The notes under the pieces were generated by a model. The model did no database searches. It saw nothing but the letters and a program-made list of their open reading frames with translations, and was not told the DNA's origin. A stretch of DNA of 7,142 bases, taken from the NCBI GenBank assembly GCA_021823365.1, contig JAKAOD010000156.1, positions 1 to 7,142 of the forward strand, read 5' to 3'. The first letter of the stretch is position 1. The number at the start of each line of letters is the position of its first letter. The DNA comes from Actinomycetes bacterium (lineage in GTDB: Bacteria; Actinomycetota; Acidimicrobiia; Acidimicrobiales; Bog-793). This document shows, one piece after another, positions 4,970-7,142 of this stretch. A program made the position numbers and the translations under genes.

Positions 4970-7095
4970 CGTGGAGGCCGGCGACGACGCCGGGCAGGTC
5001 GCGATCGTGTCGCAGCCGCCCCGGCCGGCGGAATGAGGGGTGGCTCTTCGGGGGCGACGGCTGGCTCAGCGGGCCGGTCCGCGGCGAGCAGCTCCCTGCT
5101 CGCGGCGATGGCGCGCCGCGCCAGGTCCCGGTCCGGCCGCGCCAGGCGCTCGAGGGCGTCGCGCGCCGAAACGATGGCGTCGAGGTGGGGCGACGGCGAG
5201 CGCTCGACGACGCGCGCGCCGAACCTCCGGCGCTCGGCCCACGAGCAGTGCAGCTCCTCGCGGGCGCGGCTGAGCGCGACGTAGAGCAGGCGGCGCTCCT
5301 CCTCGAGCGCCTCTGCGGTTCGGGCCTGCGCCATCGGGACGAACCCGTCCTCGAGCCCGGTGACGAAGACGACGGGCCACTCGAGACCCTTGGCTCGGTG
5401 GAAGGTCGAGAGCGTGACGGCGTCGCAGCGCCTCGACGCCGCGTCGGCACGAAGCTGCGCGCGCACCCAGGACAGGAACCCGTTGACCGACGGCCGCGGG
5501 TCGTCCCTCCGGTACTCCCGCGCCGCGTCGAGGAAGTCGGAGATGGCGTCCTCGGCGCCGAGCTGGGGCGCGCCGAGCTGGGGCGTGCCGAGCTCGCGCG
5601 TGCCGAGCTCGGGCGTGGCGAGACGGGGCGTTTCGGGATGGGGAGTGTCGAGCTGGCGGGCGCGCAGGTCGAGCTCGAGGTCGTCGAGAAGCGCGACGAA
5701 GGCCCGGGGGCTCGAGGGATCCCCGGACTCGTCGAGCGCATCGCGAACCGCCGGATCGGCGAGGAAGGCGGTGGCGGGGCCGCTCGCGACCGGCACCCCG
5801 GCGGCGGCGAACGCCTGCTCGAACGGACCGAGCTGAGCATTGGTCCGTGCCAGGACGGCGACCGCGGCCCAGCCCCGGTCGAGGCGGCGGGCTCGTGCGG
5901 CGCCCGCGACGACGGCCGCGACCTCGTCCTCATCGCTCGGGTAGGCCGAGATCGACGGGACGAGCCCGTCAGCCGCGTCGGGGCTCGACCGGACCTCCGT
6001 GCCGATCGGATCGTGCGTGCCCCGCGCCGGAGCGGCGTCGCCGGCCGTGCCGCCGCGGCGCCGCGCCCCGGCATCGCGATCGAGCACCGCCGCGGCGACC
6101 GCAACGACCTGCGGGGTCGAGCGGTGGTTGGTGTCGAGCCGGAGCACGGTCGCCTCCGGGAAGCGCTGCTCGAACGCCGAGACGACGCCGACGACGGCGC
6201 CGTTCCATCCGTAGATCGCCTGGCGCGGGTCGCCGACGGCGCAGAGGTCCGGCCGCCCGCCGAGCCAGGCCTCCAGCAGGCGGAGCTGGGCGGGGTTGGC
6301 GTCTTGGAGCTCGTCGACGAAGAAGTGGCGGAATCGCCACCGCTCGGTCGCCGCCACCTCCGGATCGCGTTCGATGGCCGAGGCGAGCCCGGAGAGAAGG
6401 TCGTCGAAGTCGTGGTACCCGGCTCGCCGACGCTCGCGCTCGTAGGCGGCGTAGACCTCGCCGACCCGTTCGGGATCGGTCAGCCGGGCGCGACCGGCCG
6501 CGGCGGCGGCGGCGGCGTAGCCCGACGGGTCGATACCTCGGGCCTTCGCCCAGTCGATCTCGCCGGAGAGGAAGGAGAGCGGGTCGCCGTCGCCGGTGCC
6601 GCGCGCGCCCTGCGCGACCGGGCCGGCGAGAGCGAACGCGGCACTCCGGACCGGACCTCTTCCGGTCCTCGGTCGGCCCGCCCTCGCCGGTTGGCGCGCA
6701 CGGGCACGGTTCCCGCCGAGGACCCGCTCGAGCAGACGCGATCTCGAGCCGAGCACCTGGGGCACCGGCTCGCCCCGTTCCGCGGCGAGGCGACGCAGCT
6801 CCCCAAGGGCGACGGCGTGGAACGTCCCGGCGGTCACCGGCTCGGCGAGCCCGAGGGCCTGGAGTCGACCCCGGAGCTCGCCGGCGGCCCTCCGCGTGAA
6901 GGTCAGGGCGAGGACGTGCGCCGGTGCCGCCGAGCCGTCGAGGACGCGACGGGCGATGCGCCTCGTCAGCACGCGCGTCTTGCCCGAGCCTGCACCGGCG
7001 ACGATCAGCATCGGCGCGGCGCCGGTGAGGATCGCGGCACGCTGAGCCTCGTCGCAATCGCGGACCAGCTCCTCCGGCGTCGTACGGTCGCTCAC
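4966..7095 (-). CDS. UvrD2-like superfamily 1A DNA helicase without C-terminal Cys/HRDC module
   Basis: A 709-residue ATP-dependent 3'-5' type helicase of the UvrD/Rep/PcrA family, acting in DNA repair or replication restart. All SF1A motifs are present: I AGAGSGKT (33-40, Lys39), Ia LTFTRRAAGEL (64-74), Ib TAGTFHAVALGELR (about 89-101), II FFVDELQDANPAQ (258-270, Asp261/Glu262), III AVGDPRQAIYGWNGA (286-300), IV TNHRS (322-326), V TFHRAKGLEW (564-573) and VI EEERRLLYVALSRAREE (598-614). GEIDWAKA (178-185) and YHDFDDLL recall mycobacterial UvrD2. Unlike UvrD2, the tail after motif VI holds no cysteine pairs and no HRDC-like region; it ends Pro/Arg-rich. Two odd insertions are an Arg/Ala/Gly-rich loop (about 131-169) and a pentapeptide repeat (479-513). 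The GTG at 7095 is chosen for AGGGTGG just upstream; a GTG at 7140 would add 15 residues, and the frame may stay open past the right edge. Confidence 0.93.
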   Translation of the reverse strand: MSDRTTPEELVRDCDEAQRAAILTGAAPMLIVAGAGSGKTRVLTRRIARRVLDGSAAPAHVLALTFTRRAAGELRGRLQALGLAEPVTAGTFHAVALGELRRLAAERGEPVPQVLGSRSRLLERVLGGNRARARQPARAGRPRTGRGPVRSAAFALAGPVAQGARGTGDGDPLSFLSGEIDWAKARGIDPSGYAAAAAAAGRARLTDPERVGEVYAAYERERRRAGYHDFDDLLSGLASAIERDPEVAATERWRFRHFFVDELQDANPAQLRLLEAWLGGRPDLCAVGDPRQAIYGWNGAVVGVVSAFEQRFPEATVLRLDTNHRSTPQVVAVAAAVLDRDAGARRRGGTAGDAAPARGTHDPIGTEVRSSPDAADGLVPSISAYPSDEDEVAAVVAGAARARRLDRGWAAVAVLARTNAQLGPFEQAFAAAGVPVASGPATAFLADPAVRDALDESGDPSSPRAFVALLDDLELDLRARQLDTPHPETPRLATPELGTRELGTPQLGAPQLGAEDAISDFLDAAREYRRDDPRPSVNGFLSWVRAQLRADAASRRCDAVTLSTFHRAKGLEWPVVFVTGLEDGFVPMAQARTAEALEEERRLLYVALSRAREELHCSWAERRRFGARVVERSPSPHLDAIVSARDALERLARPDRDLARRAIAASRELLAADRPAEPAVAPEEPPLIPPAGAAATRSRPARRRRRPPR
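5557..5661 (-). repeat. 15-bp minisatellite coding for a pentapeptide repeat in the helicase
   Basis: Seven consecutive 15-base units, GCCGAGCTGGGGCGT on the plus strand or variants, occupy 5557-5571, 5572-5586, 5587-5601, 5602-5616, 5617-5631, 5632-5646 and 5647-5661. The first four are the most alike; the last three have diverged. In the helicase frame they read, N to C, as ARQLD, TPHPE, TPRLA, TPELG, TRELG, TPQLG and APQLG (residues 479-513). Because the unit is a multiple of three, copy-number change would keep the frame. The repeat lies between motifs IV and V, where subdomain 2B is expected. Confidence 0.88.
6648..6668. repeat. Perfect 8-bp inverted repeat inside the helicase gene
   Basis: GGACCGGA (6648-6655) and TCCGGTCC (6661-6668) are separated by five bases (CCTCT). 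The hairpin lies in the part of the gene coding for the Arg/Ala/Gly-rich insertion near motif Ib. It is intragenic with no T-tract, so it is not a terminator. It may mark the edge of inserted low-complexity DNA or be a chance palindrome. Confidence 0.5.
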
Positions 7096-7142
7096 TGGTC
7101 CACCCTGTTCTGGTCGTGAGCTGCGAGGCTCTCGATGCACCC

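Noticed and set aside
5185..7119. A 644-codon plus-strand open frame opposite the helicase
   Set aside because: It mirrors the helicase codons, its product is Arg/Gly/Glu-rich with no recognisable domain, and the minus frame has every SF1 helicase motif. Long antisense frames are expected in GC-rich coding DNA.

Overview
The window is very GC-rich with strong G/C bias at third codon positions. It carries several families typical of high-GC Gram-positive bacteria: a UvrD2-like helicase, DUF3039, a LytR C-terminal domain protein and a DUF6295-like protein. An actinobacterial (Actinomycetota) chromosome is the best fit, possibly an environmental lineage such as Acidimicrobiia; the finer placement is inference. 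No tRNA, rRNA, transposase, phage gene or CRISPR array was seen. Coding density is high, and the longest stretch without a gene is about 250 bases.

Layout. Positions 603 to 1 (minus) hold the N-terminal 201 residues of a multi-pass membrane protein that runs off the left edge. A divergent intergenic region (604-850) follows, then a plus-strand pair: a dienelactone-hydrolase family enzyme (851-1609) and a small DUF6295-like protein (1641-1907). The two have nearly identical ribosome-binding leaders. The pair converges on the rest of the window, which is all minus strand. In transcription order these are the UvrD2-like helicase (7095-4966), a DUF3039 protein whose ATG overlaps the helicase stop (4969-4604), an aldo/keto reductase (4466-3585), an exported protein of unknown role with some LolA/LppX-like character (3555-2740), and a single-pass membrane protein with an extracytoplasmic LytR_C domain (2687-1923).

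The minus strand probably holds at least two units. Helicase plus DUF3039 look translationally coupled. A 137-base spacer with a 19-bp tandem repeat separates them from the reductase, which has a TANNNT box placed for a leaderless transcript. The reductase, the exported protein and the LytR_C protein follow with short gaps and could be co-transcribed.

The points most worth a second look are in the helicase. It resembles mycobacterial UvrD2 but has no C-terminal tetracysteine or HRDC module. It carries an in-frame seven-copy pentapeptide repeat encoded by a 15-bp minisatellite, and an Arg/Ala/Gly-rich insertion near motif Ib. It is also coupled to a small Cys-containing partner. I see no convincing multi-gene defence or biosynthetic system; the rest looks like ordinary chromosomal housekeeping and accessory genes.
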